Source of the DNA: Solicola gregarius
Lineage (GTDB): Bacteria > Actinomycetota > Actinomycetes > Propionibacteriales > Nocardioidaceae
Direction of reading: 5' to 3'
Length of the DNA stretch: 64,000 bases
Assembly: GCF_025790165.1 (NCBI RefSeq)
Contig: NZ_CP094970.1
Location: 2,170,001 to 2,234,000, forward strand
Shown: positions 50,094 to 58,895 of the stretch, one piece after another
Position numbering within the stretch: position 1 is the stretch's first letter
Layout: the number at the start of each line of letters is the position of its first letter
Made by a program: the position numbers and the translations under genes
Notes under the pieces: model-generated
Told to the model about the DNA's origin: nothing
The model's input: only the letters and a program-made list of their open reading frames with translations
The model's database searches: none

Positions 50094-50804
50094 GTGAATT
50101 GGCAGGAATCCGACGCCGTCCTGTTCGACCTCGACGGCGTGCTCACGCCGACCGCCGACGTGCACATGCACGCGTGGGAGCAGATGTTCACCGACTTCCT
50201 GTCAGCGCGGGGCGAGCGACCGTACGAGACCGGCGACTACTTCGCGTACATCGACGGCAAGCCGCGCTACGACGGTGTGCGCTCGTTCCTGCAGTCGCGC
50301 TCCATCGACCTTCCCGAGGGCGAGCCGAGCGACGCCGTCGACCGCGAGACGGTTTGTGGGCTCGGCAACCGCAAGGACGAGCTGTTCTCCGTGATCCTCG
50401 CCGAGGAGGGCGTCGAGCCGTACCCGGGCTCCGTTCGCTACCTCGACGAGCTCGCCGAGCGACGTACGAAGGTCGCCGTCGTGTCGAGCTCGCGCAACGC
50501 ACCGGCAGTCCTCGCGGCGGCCGGCATCGCCGACCGGTTCGAGGTCGTCGTCGACGGCAGGGTGGCCGCGGAGCAGCACCTGCATGGCAAACCGTCGCCC
50601 GAGACCTTCCAGTTCGCCGCTCGACAGCTCGGCAGCGACAGCGCGCACTCCGTCGTGGTGGAGGACGCGCTGTCCGGAGTCGCGGCCGGTAAGGACGGAG
50701 CATTCGGACTCGTCATCGGCGTCGACCGCGGTGCGGGCGCCGACGCGCTACGCGACGCCGGAGCCGATATCGTCGTCAGTGATCTCGGAGAGTTGATTCA
50801 GTGA
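50094..50804 (+). CDS. beta-phosphoglucomutase-family HAD hydrolase
   Basis: This 236-residue HAD enzyme has the nucleophile motif FDLDGVLTPTADVH (Asp12 and Asp14), VVSSSRNAPAVLAAAG (motif II, Ser), the Lys in HGKPSPETFQFAARQLG and the acidic motif VVEDALSGVAAGKDGAFGLVIGV. The C1 cap follows residue 15. Its 4-base overlap with the GH65 gene points to beta-phosphoglucomutase: the phosphorylase releases beta-glucose 1-phosphate, which this enzyme turns into glucose 6-phosphate. Start is GTG 50094. A related trehalose phosphatase activity is less likely, as no synthase is present. Confidence 0.9.
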   Translation: MNWQESDAVLFDLDGVLTPTADVHMHAWEQMFTDFLSARGERPYETGDYFAYIDGKPRYDGVRSFLQSRSIDLPEGEPSDAVDRETVCGLGNRKDELFSVILAEEGVEPYPGSVRYLDELAERRTKVAVVSSSRNAPAVLAAAGIADRFEVVVDGRVAAEQHLHGKPSPETFQFAARQLGSDSAHSVVVEDALSGVAAGKDGAFGLVIGVDRGAGADALRDAGADIVVSDLGELIQ

Positions 50805-53290
50805 ACATCGGGGCTTCGCACACGCCGCCGCCCGTCGGCGATCCACTCGACCGGAACAGGTTTCCGGTCGACCAGTGGCGCCTGCGCGAGACCGTGTTCA
50901 ACGCGGACGACCTGGGGCCGACCGAGACGATCTTCTCGGTGGGCAACGGCTATCTCGGCATGCGCGGCAACGTGCCCGAGGGTCGCGAGAGCCACATGCA
51001 CGGCACCTTCGTCAACGGCTTCCACGAGACGTGGCCGATCCATCACGCCGAGGAGGCGTTCGGCTTCGCGAAGGTCGGGCAGACGATCGTCAACGTGCCG
51101 GACGCCAAGGTGATCAGGCTCTACGTCGACGACGAGCCGCTGCTGCTCCCGGTCGCCGACCTGATCGACTACGAGCGGACGCTCGACTTCGCGACCGGTG
51201 TGCTCGGCCGCGATCTCGTCTGGCGTACGCCCGGGGGCAAGCGGGTCAGCGTACGTTCGCGCCGGATGGTCTCGATGACGCAGCGCCACCTGGCCGTGAT
51301 GACGTTCGAGGTGACGCTGCTCGACGACGCGGCGCCGGTCGTGATCTCGTCGCAGATCCTCAACCGGCAGGACGGCGAGGACGAATACCACGTACGCGCC
51401 GCCGCGATGGGCGAGGGCATGGACCCCCGACGCGCGTCGCGGTTCAACGGTCGCGTGCTGCAGCCGCAGTTCCGGGAGGCCGACGGCGGCCAGATGGTCC
51501 TCGGCTATCGGTGCACGAACTCGGGGATGACCCTCGCGTGCGGTGCGCACCACATCGTCGAGACCGAGAACGCGCACCAGGTGCGTACGTACGCCGAAGA
51601 CGACATGGCGAAGACGACCGTTCGGGTCCAGGCCAAGCCGGGCGTACCCATCGCGCTGACCAAGGTCGTGACGTACCACACGTCCCGCGGGGTTCCGGTG
51701 CGCGAGCTCGTCGACCGCTGCCGCCGCACGATCGATCGCACCGTCGACGAGGGCATCGCCAAGCAGTTCGACGACCAGCGGTCGTGGTTCGACGCGTACT
51801 GGCAGCGCACGGACGTCGAGGTCGGCGGCCAGCCCGAGGTGCAGCAGGCGCTGCGCTGGAACCTCTTCCAGCTCGCGCAGGCATCGGCTCGGGCGGAGGG
51901 CGCGGGTGTTCCCGCGAAGGGAGTGACCGGCTCCGGGTACGGCGGGCACTACTTCTGGGACACCGAGGTGTACGTGATGCCGTTCCTCACGTACACCTCG
52001 CCGCGGCTCGCCCGAAACGCATTGCGGTTCCGCTACCAGATGCTCGACGCCGCGCGGAGGCGCGCCGGTGACCTGACCCAACGCGGTGCGTTGTTCCCGT
52101 GGCGCACGATCAACGGCGAAGAGGCGTCCGCGTACTACGCGGCCGGCACCGCGCAGTACCACATCGACGCTGACATCTCGTACGCGTTGAGCAAGTACGT
52201 CGCGGCGACCGGTGACGACGACTTCCTGATGCGCGAGGCGATCGACATCCTGGTCGAGACGGCGCGACTGTGGACCGACCTCGGCTTCTGGCGTACGAAC
52301 GGCGACGGCACGTTCCACATCCACGGCGTCACCGGCCCCGACGAGTACACCGCGGTGGTCAACGACAACCTGTTCACCAACGTGATGGCGCGTTTCAACC
52401 TGCGCCGTGCGGCGGCCGCGGTCGAGCGGCTACGTGATACCTGGCCGGAGGCGTACCGACGGATGGTGGCGCGGCTCGACTTCGACGAGTCCGAGGTGGG
52501 CGAGTGGCGCAGAGCCGCCGAGGCGATGGCGATTCCGTACGACGAGCGGCTCGGCATCCACCCGCAGGACTTTCACTTCCTCGACCGTGAGGTGTGGGAC
52601 CTCTCCAACACGCCGCCGGAGAACCGCCCGCTGCTGCTGCACTATCACCCGCTGGTCATCTACCGGTTCCAGGTGCTCAAGCAGGCCGACGTCGTGCTCG
52701 CGTTGTTCCTGCAGGGCAACCAGTTCACGCCCGAGCAGAAGCGCGCCGACTTCGAGTACTACGACCCGATCACGACGGGCGACTCGACCCTCTCGGCCGT
52801 CGTGCAGTCGATCATCGCGGCCGAGGTGGGTTACCACGACCTGGCGTTGCGGTACTTCAACATGGCGCTGTTCGTCGACCTCGTCGACGTGCACGGCAAT
52901 ACGACCGACGGTGTGCACGTCGCGTCGACCGGCGGCGTATGGAGTGCGCTTGCGTTCGGCTTCGGCGGTCTACGCGACTACGACGGCAAGATGACGATCG
53001 ACCCGCGGCTCCCCGAGTCGTGGGAGTCGCTCACGTACCGGATCACGCTGCTGGGTACGCGCGTGCGCGTCGACGTCCGGCAGGAGGAGGTCGAGCTGAC
53101 CGTCGAGGACGGTTCGTCGGCTTCGCTCTCGGTGCGGGGCAAGCAGGTGATCGTCAACGCGGGTGAGCCGATGGTCGTACCGCTCGCCGACCAGGGTCCG
53201 CGAATGTCCGGTGGGCCTGGCTCGTCGCCGCAGGTCGGCGTCCGCCGCGCGGACGGTACGTACATCACGGCATCCGTCCCGCACGCCTGA
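50801..53290 (+). CDS. glycoside hydrolase family 65 disaccharide phosphorylase
   Basis: This 829-residue inverting phosphorylase of GH65 splits an alpha-glucoside with phosphate, releasing beta-glucose 1-phosphate. The N-terminal super-beta-sandwich begins FSVGNGYLGMRGNVPEG (about 46-62). The (alpha/alpha)6 catalytic domain contains GVTGSGYGGHYFWDTEVYVMPFL and HIHGVTGPDEYTAVVNDNLFTNVMA, with the general acid Glu515. Residues 600-617 (NTPPENRPLLLHYHPLVIYR) lie near the phosphate site. Which sugar (maltose, trehalose, kojibiose, nigerose) cannot be read. It is coupled to the beta-phosphoglucomutase gene, the normal arrangement for using the product. No sugar transporter is next to it. Confidence 0.93.
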   Translation: MNIGASHTPPPVGDPLDRNRFPVDQWRLRETVFNADDLGPTETIFSVGNGYLGMRGNVPEGRESHMHGTFVNGFHETWPIHHAEEAFGFAKVGQTIVNVPDAKVIRLYVDDEPLLLPVADLIDYERTLDFATGVLGRDLVWRTPGGKRVSVRSRRMVSMTQRHLAVMTFEVTLLDDAAPVVISSQILNRQDGEDEYHVRAAAMGEGMDPRRASRFNGRVLQPQFREADGGQMVLGYRCTNSGMTLACGAHHIVETENAHQVRTYAEDDMAKTTVRVQAKPGVPIALTKVVTYHTSRGVPVRELVDRCRRTIDRTVDEGIAKQFDDQRSWFDAYWQRTDVEVGGQPEVQQALRWNLFQLAQASARAEGAGVPAKGVTGSGYGGHYFWDTEVYVMPFLTYTSPRLARNALRFRYQMLDAARRRAGDLTQRGALFPWRTINGEEASAYYAAGTAQYHIDADISYALSKYVAATGDDDFLMREAIDILVETARLWTDLGFWRTNGDGTFHIHGVTGPDEYTAVVNDNLFTNVMARFNLRRAAAAVERLRDTWPEAYRRMVARLDFDESEVGEWRRAAEAMAIPYDERLGIHPQDFHFLDREVWDLSNTPPENRPLLLHYHPLVIYRFQVLKQADVVLALFLQGNQFTPEQKRADFEYYDPITTGDSTLSAVVQSIIAAEVGYHDLALRYFNMALFVDLVDVHGNTTDGVHVASTGGVWSALAFGFGGLRDYDGKMTIDPRLPESWESLTYRITLLGTRVRVDVRQEEVELTVEDGSSASLSVRGKQVIVNAGEPMVVPLADQGPRMSGGPGSSPQVGVRRADGTYITASVPHA

Positions 53291-53305
53291 CCGGCCTTGG
53301 CACGC

Positions 53306-53327
53306 TTACCATGTTTACATGGTAAAC
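53306..53327. promoter_or_regulatory. nested palindromes between convergent genes
   Basis: TTACCATG (53306-53313), loop TTTA, CATGGTAA (53318-53325) overlaps a second dyad, GTTTAC-ATG-GTAAAC (53313-53327). Shortly after follow GTGCAC repeats (53328-53340). The site sits between convergent stops, where a terminator is expected, but its AT-rich form is more like an operator. Confidence 0.4.
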
Positions 53328-53387
53328 GTGCACTGTGCACGGCGGATTCACCATGCACAGCGCACCATTACCGTGCAAGGTGCGCGG

Positions 53388-54194
53388 TCAGCGCGCCGCG
53401 TCGACGGGTTGTTGCAGTTCGGTCACCCAGCCCGACTGGTCGTCGGGAGGCGTCGCACGTACGTAGAGCTCGCGGAACGGCCCGTTCGGGGTGAGGCCAC
53501 GCGCCAGAATCTCGGCGTGGATCGCCTGCCAGCTCTGTGCGATCCGGTCCATCGTGCCGAGGTGGACGCCACACGCGGCCCGTTCGACCGCTGGCAGCTC
53601 GACGATCTCGATGCCTGGCCGGGGTTCGCCGTCATACTCATAGCCGACCACGATGCGAAGGCCGTCCTCACCCACGTCGTACTGGGCGATCGGTGTCTCG
53701 AGGCTGCCGCACTCCGATCCGATGACGCCGGCGATCCGGTCGAACAACGGGCCGACGACGCCGGCAACCTCGGGTTGCTCGGACACGACGGCGGTGCCGC
53801 CGGCGAGCCGGACGGCGGGCAGGGACTTCTCGACGATTTCCACGGACATGGGTGACTCCTGTTCGATGAGACGGAGCCGCCGCTCGACATCGACCAGTCG
53901 AGCGGACGCGATCGCGTGTTCGCGCTCCACCTCGGCTCGCCGTACTCGGAGCATCGCCGACAGCCGCTCGGTATCGACTCCGTCGGCCAGGAACACGCCG
54001 ATGTCGTCGAGGTTGAGGCCGAGCTGTCGTAGGGCGACGATCCGGTGCAGGCGATCGAGCTGGGACGGGTCGTACGACCGGTATCCCGTGAACTCGTCGA
54101 CGTACGCGGGGTCGAGCAGGCCGGCGCGGTCCCAGTGCCGCAGCATGCGGTGGGTCACCTGGCCGATCTGCGCGAAGGCTCCGATGGACAACAT
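53388..54194 (-). CDS. MerR-family regulator with GyrI-like effector domain
   Basis: This 268-residue regulator has a MerR winged helix (residues 1-70: LSIGAFAQIGQVTHRMLRHWDRAGLL, GYRSYDPSQLDRLHRIVALRQLGLNLDDIGVFL), a coiled-coil linker (80-115) and a C-terminal GyrI-like domain (MSVEIVEKSLPAVRLAGGTA to the end) that binds small hydrophobic ligands. The architecture is that of BltR/BmrR-type multidrug sensors. A CTG-CAC palindrome lies upstream of its own start, so autoregulation is likely. No obvious target gene adjoins it. Confidence 0.9.
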   Translation of the reverse strand: MLSIGAFAQIGQVTHRMLRHWDRAGLLDPAYVDEFTGYRSYDPSQLDRLHRIVALRQLGLNLDDIGVFLADGVDTERLSAMLRVRRAEVEREHAIASARLVDVERRLRLIEQESPMSVEIVEKSLPAVRLAGGTAVVSEQPEVAGVVGPLFDRIAGVIGSECGSLETPIAQYDVGEDGLRIVVGYEYDGEPRPGIEIVELPAVERAACGVHLGTMDRIAQSWQAIHAEILARGLTPNGPFRELYVRATPPDDQSGWVTELQQPVDAAR

Positions 54195-54200
54195 GTCACC

Positions 54201-54231
54201 GTTCTCCCGTCTGCCACGGTGTCAGGGTCAA
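54201..54231 (-). promoter_or_regulatory. MerR-type autoregulatory promoter
   Basis: Read on the minus strand, -35 TTGACC (54231-54226) is followed by a 19-bp spacer holding the dyad CTGACACCGTGGCAG (54225-54211). The -10 position then reads GAGAAC (54206-54201), a poor match. The 19-bp spacing with a centred dyad suits the MerR gene downstream. Confidence 0.55.
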
Positions 54232-54283
54232 GCCTCCGCTACCAGCCCCGCCGGACACCTCGGCGGCAGTCCCGGCGATGCCG

Positions 54284-55777
54284 TCACCGCGTCAGCAGCG
54301 CGAGGAGCAACACAACCCGGTTCTCGGCGACGTCCATGCTGAGGCCGGTGATCTCCTCGACCCGAGCCATCCGGTTGCGAAGCGTGTGCCGGTGTACGCC
54401 GAGCAGGCGCGACGCGGTCTCCCACGATCCGTTCGTACGCAGGAACACCTCCAGCGACTCGACCAGCCGTGGGTGATCGCGCAGTCGAGCCATCGGCGCC
54501 GCGGCAAGCGCGGTGACGCGGCCGCGTACCTCGTCGTCGGCGAGGACGCCGGCGAGCGTCATGGAATCGTGCCGACCGACGCGCGTGTGGCTCCACCGCG
54601 CCGACTCTGCCGCGTACCGTGCCGCCGACACGCCTTCGTAGACGGCGTCCTGGCGCAGGGCCGGGCTCACGCCGACCGTCGCGTCGCGGGCGCCGGCCGC
54701 CGACAGGTGCGTCGCAAGATGCTCGGCCGCGCCGTCGGCGTCGGCGGAGCGCACCGCGATGACCAGCGTCGCATCGGACAGCGCCGACGCGACGTACGGG
54801 ATGCGAAGTAGATCGAGGCTCGCTGCCGCAGCGTCGGCCTGCTCATCGTTCAGCCCGGTGCACGCAAGGAGTACGACGTCGTCGTCGTGCTCGAACCCGA
54901 ATGCCCGCAGATGCTCGGCGCCCCGCTCGGCGCCCGCGGGATCGAGCAGGAGGTCGAGGACGCTCGCACCCACCCGGCGCCGTTGCGCGAGCAGCTCCGC
55001 CGGGCGGTCGAGCAGCAGGGTGAGCACCGAGGCGGCCTGGTTCAGCAGCACCCGATCGGTCGGCGACATGGCTGCCGTCACGTCGATCGCGAGCCATCCG
55101 CGTGGGTCGGCCCGCCCGCCGAGCGACTGGATCTCGGTCGAGCGGTCGTCGTCGGCCAACCGCAGAGACGTACGCGCACCGCCCGGATGACGGTCGAGCT
55201 CACGCCGCACCCGGTCGGCGAGGTCAGGTCTGCACCGTTCCGACTCGACGGCGTGCCGATGCTCGTCGAGCAGGAGTACGCCGCCTCCCAGCTCGTCGGC
55301 CAGCCCGCGTACGACCCCTCGCGCACCATCATGCAACGCTGCCGAGGTGAGCCGGCGCTGGAACTCGACGGTCCGCTCCATCGACTCGTACTGCAGCTCC
55401 GCGATGCGACGCGCGATCGCCTGTGTCACCGCGACGAACGGCGTCGGCAGCGGCACGTCGACCAGTGGTACGCCGAGGTCCGCGCAGGCCCGCTGCAACG
55501 CGTCCGGGACCGTCTCGAATCGGACCCCGGTGCCGAACGCCAGGGCGGCAACGCCCGCCTCCGAGAGCCGGCGTACGTATGCCGCCTGTTCGGCACGCGC
55601 TCGAGGCAGTCGGAGCCCGACGGTGAGCACCAGCTCGCCGCCCGCGAGCCACGGTGACGGGTCGGGCAGCTCGATGGAGTGGACCCAGTCGATGACGACG
55701 CCCGCCGGGTCAGTGTCGGTGACGAGCCGCAGGTCGAGCTCGTCGCGCGCCAGCAGCCAGTCCAGCGTGAGCGGCAT
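54284..55777 (-). CDS. PucR-family transcriptional regulator
   Basis: This 497-residue activator has an N-terminal PucR sensor (LTLDWLLARDELDLRLVTD to about 125), a middle GGDEF-related region (about 280-390) and a C-terminal helix-turn-helix with LVESLEVFLRTNGSWETASRLLGVHRHTLRNRMARVEEITGLSM (about 438-481). PucR proteins control catabolism of purines, amines, GABA and others. AAGGAGG lies before ATG 55777. It is divergent from the permease that begins the amine-catabolic operon and is the likely regulator of it. Confidence 0.92.
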   Translation of the reverse strand: MPLTLDWLLARDELDLRLVTDTDPAGVVIDWVHSIELPDPSPWLAGGELVLTVGLRLPRARAEQAAYVRRLSEAGVAALAFGTGVRFETVPDALQRACADLGVPLVDVPLPTPFVAVTQAIARRIAELQYESMERTVEFQRRLTSAALHDGARGVVRGLADELGGGVLLLDEHRHAVESERCRPDLADRVRRELDRHPGGARTSLRLADDDRSTEIQSLGGRADPRGWLAIDVTAAMSPTDRVLLNQAASVLTLLLDRPAELLAQRRRVGASVLDLLLDPAGAERGAEHLRAFGFEHDDDVVLLACTGLNDEQADAAAASLDLLRIPYVASALSDATLVIAVRSADADGAAEHLATHLSAAGARDATVGVSPALRQDAVYEGVSAARYAAESARWSHTRVGRHDSMTLAGVLADDEVRGRVTALAAAPMARLRDHPRLVESLEVFLRTNGSWETASRLLGVHRHTLRNRMARVEEITGLSMDVAENRVVLLLALLTR

Positions 55778-55937
55778 CGCGAACCTCCTTCGACCTGACC
55801 GTGCGCTGGCCATTCTGGCCCAGATCGAACGTACACATTCGACATTTCGGCAATGACGCCGGTGGGATGTGCGGCCCTAGCCTCAGCGGGAACATGTGGC
55901 ACCAGTCACAGGCCACACCGTCCCCCTAGGAGTCTCC

Positions 55938-57422
55938 GTGACGACCTCCCCGACCAACACCACACCCGATGACGACGACGCCCATCTTGCGTCCCTTGGT
56001 TACGAGTCCGACTTCAAACGCGAGATGAGTCTGTGGGGGAACTTCTCGCTCGGCTTCACGTACCTCTCTCCCGTCGTCGGCATCTACTCGCTGTTCGCGT
56101 TCGCGCTCGCCACCGGCGGCCCGCCGATGATCTGGGCGGTCGTGATCGCCGGCATCGGCCAGCTGCTCGTCGCCCTCGTCTTCGGCGAGGTCGTCGCCCA
56201 GTTCCCCGTCTCGGGTGGCGTCTATCCGTGGGCCCGGCGCCTCTGGGGCCGTAAGTGGGCCTGGATGACGGGCTGGATCTACATGCTCGCCCTGGTCATC
56301 ACGATTGCCAGCGTCACGTACGGTGCGGGGCCGTTCGTCGCGATGCTGCTCGGGATCGACCCGTCGGTGAATGTGACGATCGCCTGCGCGATCGGCCTGA
56401 TCGCCATCGTCACCGTGCTCAATCTCGGCGGCACCAGCGTGCTCGCCAAGGTGGCGTTCTTCGGCTTCGCCGCCGAGCTGGCCGGTGCGGTCGTGGTCGG
56501 TGGGTGGCTGCTGCTGACCGAGCGCCATCACGGGCTCGGCGTGCTGTTCGACTCGTTCGGCGCCGCGGGCGGCGACTCGTACTTGCCGGCCTTCCTGGCG
56601 TCGGCGCTGATCGGTCTCTATCTGTACTACGGCTTCGAGGCCTGCGGCGATGTCGCCGAGGAGGTCAAGAACCCGGGTATCCAGATCCCGAAGGCCATGC
56701 GGATGACGATCTACATCGGCGGCGCCGCATCGCTGTTCATCACGCTCGCGCTCATTCTTGCCGTCCCCGACTTCGGTGCCGTCATCGCCGGCGAGGATGC
56801 CGATCCGGTCACGACCGTGTTCCGAGACGCCTTCGGCTCGGTGGGCTTCAAGATCGTCGTGGTGGTCGTTCTCGTCTCGTTCGTCTCCTGTGCGCTGAGT
56901 CTGCAGGCCGCCGCCAGCCGGCTGATCTACTCGTACTCGCGGGACGACATGATGCCGGGAAGCCAGCTGCTGAAGAGGTTCTCGCAGGCTCGGCACGTGC
57001 CGCCGTACGCACTGCTGCTCGCCGCGGCCGTGCCTGCCGTGATCATCATCGGCTCGAAGGTGTCCGAGGACGCACTCACCAAGATCATCTCGTTCGCCTC
57101 GCTCGGCATCTACCTCGGCTTCATGATGGTGGTGCTCGCGGCGCTGCGTGCGCGGCTCATGGGCTGGCAGCCATCGGGCAAGTTCACCCTCGGCCGCTGG
57201 GGTCTCGCGATCAACATCGCGGCGCTGACCTACCAGGTGCTCGCCGCGGTCAACATGGCGTGGCCGCGTACGCCCGATGTCGCTTGGTACGACAACTACA
57301 TCGTGCTGCTGTCGGCGGCGATCGTCGTCGGCGTCGGCCTCGTGTACATGCTGGTCGCGAAGCCTTACGACCGTAAGGACTCCCCGCACGGGGACGCGAT
57401 CCACAACAACTCCCACCGCTGA
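55938..57422 (+). CDS. APC-superfamily amine/amino acid permease
   Basis: This 494-residue transporter has twelve helices and belongs to the amino acid-polyamine-organocation superfamily. It begins with SLWGNFSLGFTYLSPVVGIYSLFAFALATGGPPMIW, which carries the substrate-binding unwound first helix. QFPVSGGVYPWARRLWGRKWAWMTGWIYML follows, then GFEACGDVAEEVKNPGIQIPKAM, as in GABA/polyamine permeases. GTG 55938 has TAGGAG before it. Its place as first gene of the operon makes it the likely importer of the catabolised amine (cadaverine, 5-aminovalerate, putrescine or GABA). Confidence 0.9.
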   Translation: MTTSPTNTTPDDDDAHLASLGYESDFKREMSLWGNFSLGFTYLSPVVGIYSLFAFALATGGPPMIWAVVIAGIGQLLVALVFGEVVAQFPVSGGVYPWARRLWGRKWAWMTGWIYMLALVITIASVTYGAGPFVAMLLGIDPSVNVTIACAIGLIAIVTVLNLGGTSVLAKVAFFGFAAELAGAVVVGGWLLLTERHHGLGVLFDSFGAAGGDSYLPAFLASALIGLYLYYGFEACGDVAEEVKNPGIQIPKAMRMTIYIGGAASLFITLALILAVPDFGAVIAGEDADPVTTVFRDAFGSVGFKIVVVVVLVSFVSCALSLQAAASRLIYSYSRDDMMPGSQLLKRFSQARHVPPYALLLAAAVPAVIIIGSKVSEDALTKIISFASLGIYLGFMMVVLAALRARLMGWQPSGKFTLGRWGLAINIAALTYQVLAAVNMAWPRTPDVAWYDNYIVLLSAAIVVGVGLVYMLVAKPYDRKDSPHGDAIHNNSHR

Positions 57423-57443
57423 GATCCAGGAAACGGAGAACCC

Positions 57444-58883
57444 ATGACTGTCACCCTGCAAAACTTCGTCGACGGCGCGTATGTAGACCCGCGAGACGAT
57501 GCGCGTACCGAGCTGGTCGACCCGACGACCGGTGAGGCGTACGGCCATGCGCCGCTGTCCGGCCAGGCCGACGTCGACCTCGCGTACGAGTCGGCGGCCA
57601 AGGCATTCGAGACCTGGGGGCGTACGACCCCCGCTCAGCGCCAGGAGGCGCTGCTCAAGATCGCGGACGCGTACGAGGCACGCATCGACGAGCTGATCGC
57701 GGCCGAGAGCAAGAACACCGGCAAGCTGGTGCCGTTGCTGAAGTCCGAGGAAGTGCCGATGTTCCTCGACCAGCTGCGGTTCTTCGCCGGGGCTGCTCGG
57801 GTGCTCGAGGGGCGGGCGAGCGCGGAGTACATGGAGGGCCACACGTCGTGGATCCGCCGCGAGCCCGTCGGCGTCGTCGGCCAGGTGGCGCCGTGGAACT
57901 ACCCGATGCTGATGGCGCTCTGGAAGATCGCGCCGGCGCTCGCGGCCGGCAACTCGATCGTGCTCAAGCCGAGCGACACGACGCCGCATACCGCGCTGCT
58001 GATGGCCGAGATCGCGTCGGAGTTCCTGCCGACGGGTACTTTCAACGTCGTCTGTGGTGATCGCTCGACCGGCAATCTGGTGGTCAGCCACAAGACGGCT
58101 GCGATGGTCTCGATCACTGGCTCGGTCGGCGCGGGCATGCAGGTCGCGAAGGCGGCCGCCGATGACCTGAAGCGGGTTCATCTCGAACTCGGCGGCAAGG
58201 CACCGGTCGTCGTGTTCGACGACGCCGACATCGCGGCCGCCGCCGAGGGCATCGCCGTCGCGGCGTACTTCAACGCCGGGCAGGACTGCACCGCGGCCAC
58301 CCGCGTACTCGTCGCGCCGGAGATCCATGACTCGTTCGTCGAAGCGCTGGCGGAGCAGGCCCGGGGTGCTGCGACGTCGTACGAGAACGGCTCGGACGAC
58401 GAGGACGCCCTGGTGCCGCCGCTGAACAACGTCAACCAGTTCGACCGGGTGCTCGGGTTCCTGTCCCGCGTACCCGACCACGCGAGAGTCGAGGCCGGCG
58501 GCAAGCGACAGGGCGATCGTGGCTTCTACGTCGAGCCGACCGTCGTGTCGGGCCTCGAGCAGGAGGACGAGCTGATCCAGAACGAGATCTTCGGTCCGGT
58601 CATCACCGTGCAGACGTTCCAGCACGAGGACGAGGCCGTACAGAAGGCGAACGGCGTCCCGTACGCGCTCGCGTCGTCGGTGTGGACCAAGGACTTCGGC
58701 CGGGCCATGCGGATGTCGAACCGGCTCGACTTCGGCTGCGTGTGGATCAACACGCACATTCCGCTCGTCGCGGAGATGCCGCACGGCGGGTTCAAGCACT
58801 CGGGGTACGGCAAGGACCTGTCGATGTACGGGCTCGAGGACTACACCCGGATCAAGCACGTGATGGCGAACGTCGAGCTCTGA
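57444..58883 (+). CDS. aminoaldehyde dehydrogenase (PatD/BADH-like)
   Basis: This 479-residue NAD-dependent aldehyde dehydrogenase has the Rossmann fold with VAPWNYPMLMALWKIAPALAAGN (about 148-170), SITGSVGAGMQVAKAA, the general base in HLELGGKAP (Glu248) and the nucleophile in FNAGQDCTAATRV (Cys282). It closely resembles gamma-aminobutyraldehyde dehydrogenases. In the operon it would oxidise an omega-aminoaldehyde, 4-aminobutanal or 5-aminopentanal, to the amino acid, 21 bases downstream of the permease. The enzyme making the aldehyde (an amine oxidase or transaminase) is not in view. Confidence 0.92.
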   Translation: MTVTLQNFVDGAYVDPRDDARTELVDPTTGEAYGHAPLSGQADVDLAYESAAKAFETWGRTTPAQRQEALLKIADAYEARIDELIAAESKNTGKLVPLLKSEEVPMFLDQLRFFAGAARVLEGRASAEYMEGHTSWIRREPVGVVGQVAPWNYPMLMALWKIAPALAAGNSIVLKPSDTTPHTALLMAEIASEFLPTGTFNVVCGDRSTGNLVVSHKTAAMVSITGSVGAGMQVAKAAADDLKRVHLELGGKAPVVVFDDADIAAAAEGIAVAAYFNAGQDCTAATRVLVAPEIHDSFVEALAEQARGAATSYENGSDDEDALVPPLNNVNQFDRVLGFLSRVPDHARVEAGGKRQGDRGFYVEPTVVSGLEQEDELIQNEIFGPVITVQTFQHEDEAVQKANGVPYALASSVWTKDFGRAMRMSNRLDFGCVWINTHIPLVAEMPHGGFKHSGYGKDLSMYGLEDYTRIKHVMANVEL

Positions 58884-58895
58884 GGAGACCCAACC

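Noticed and set aside
55838-55860. An inverted repeat TCGAA-N8-TTCGA upstream of the PucR gene, tested as an SOS box
   Set aside because: The actinobacterial LexA box has a four-base centre (TCGAAC-N4-GTTCGA). Here the arms are five bases with eight between, so it is not LexA-like.
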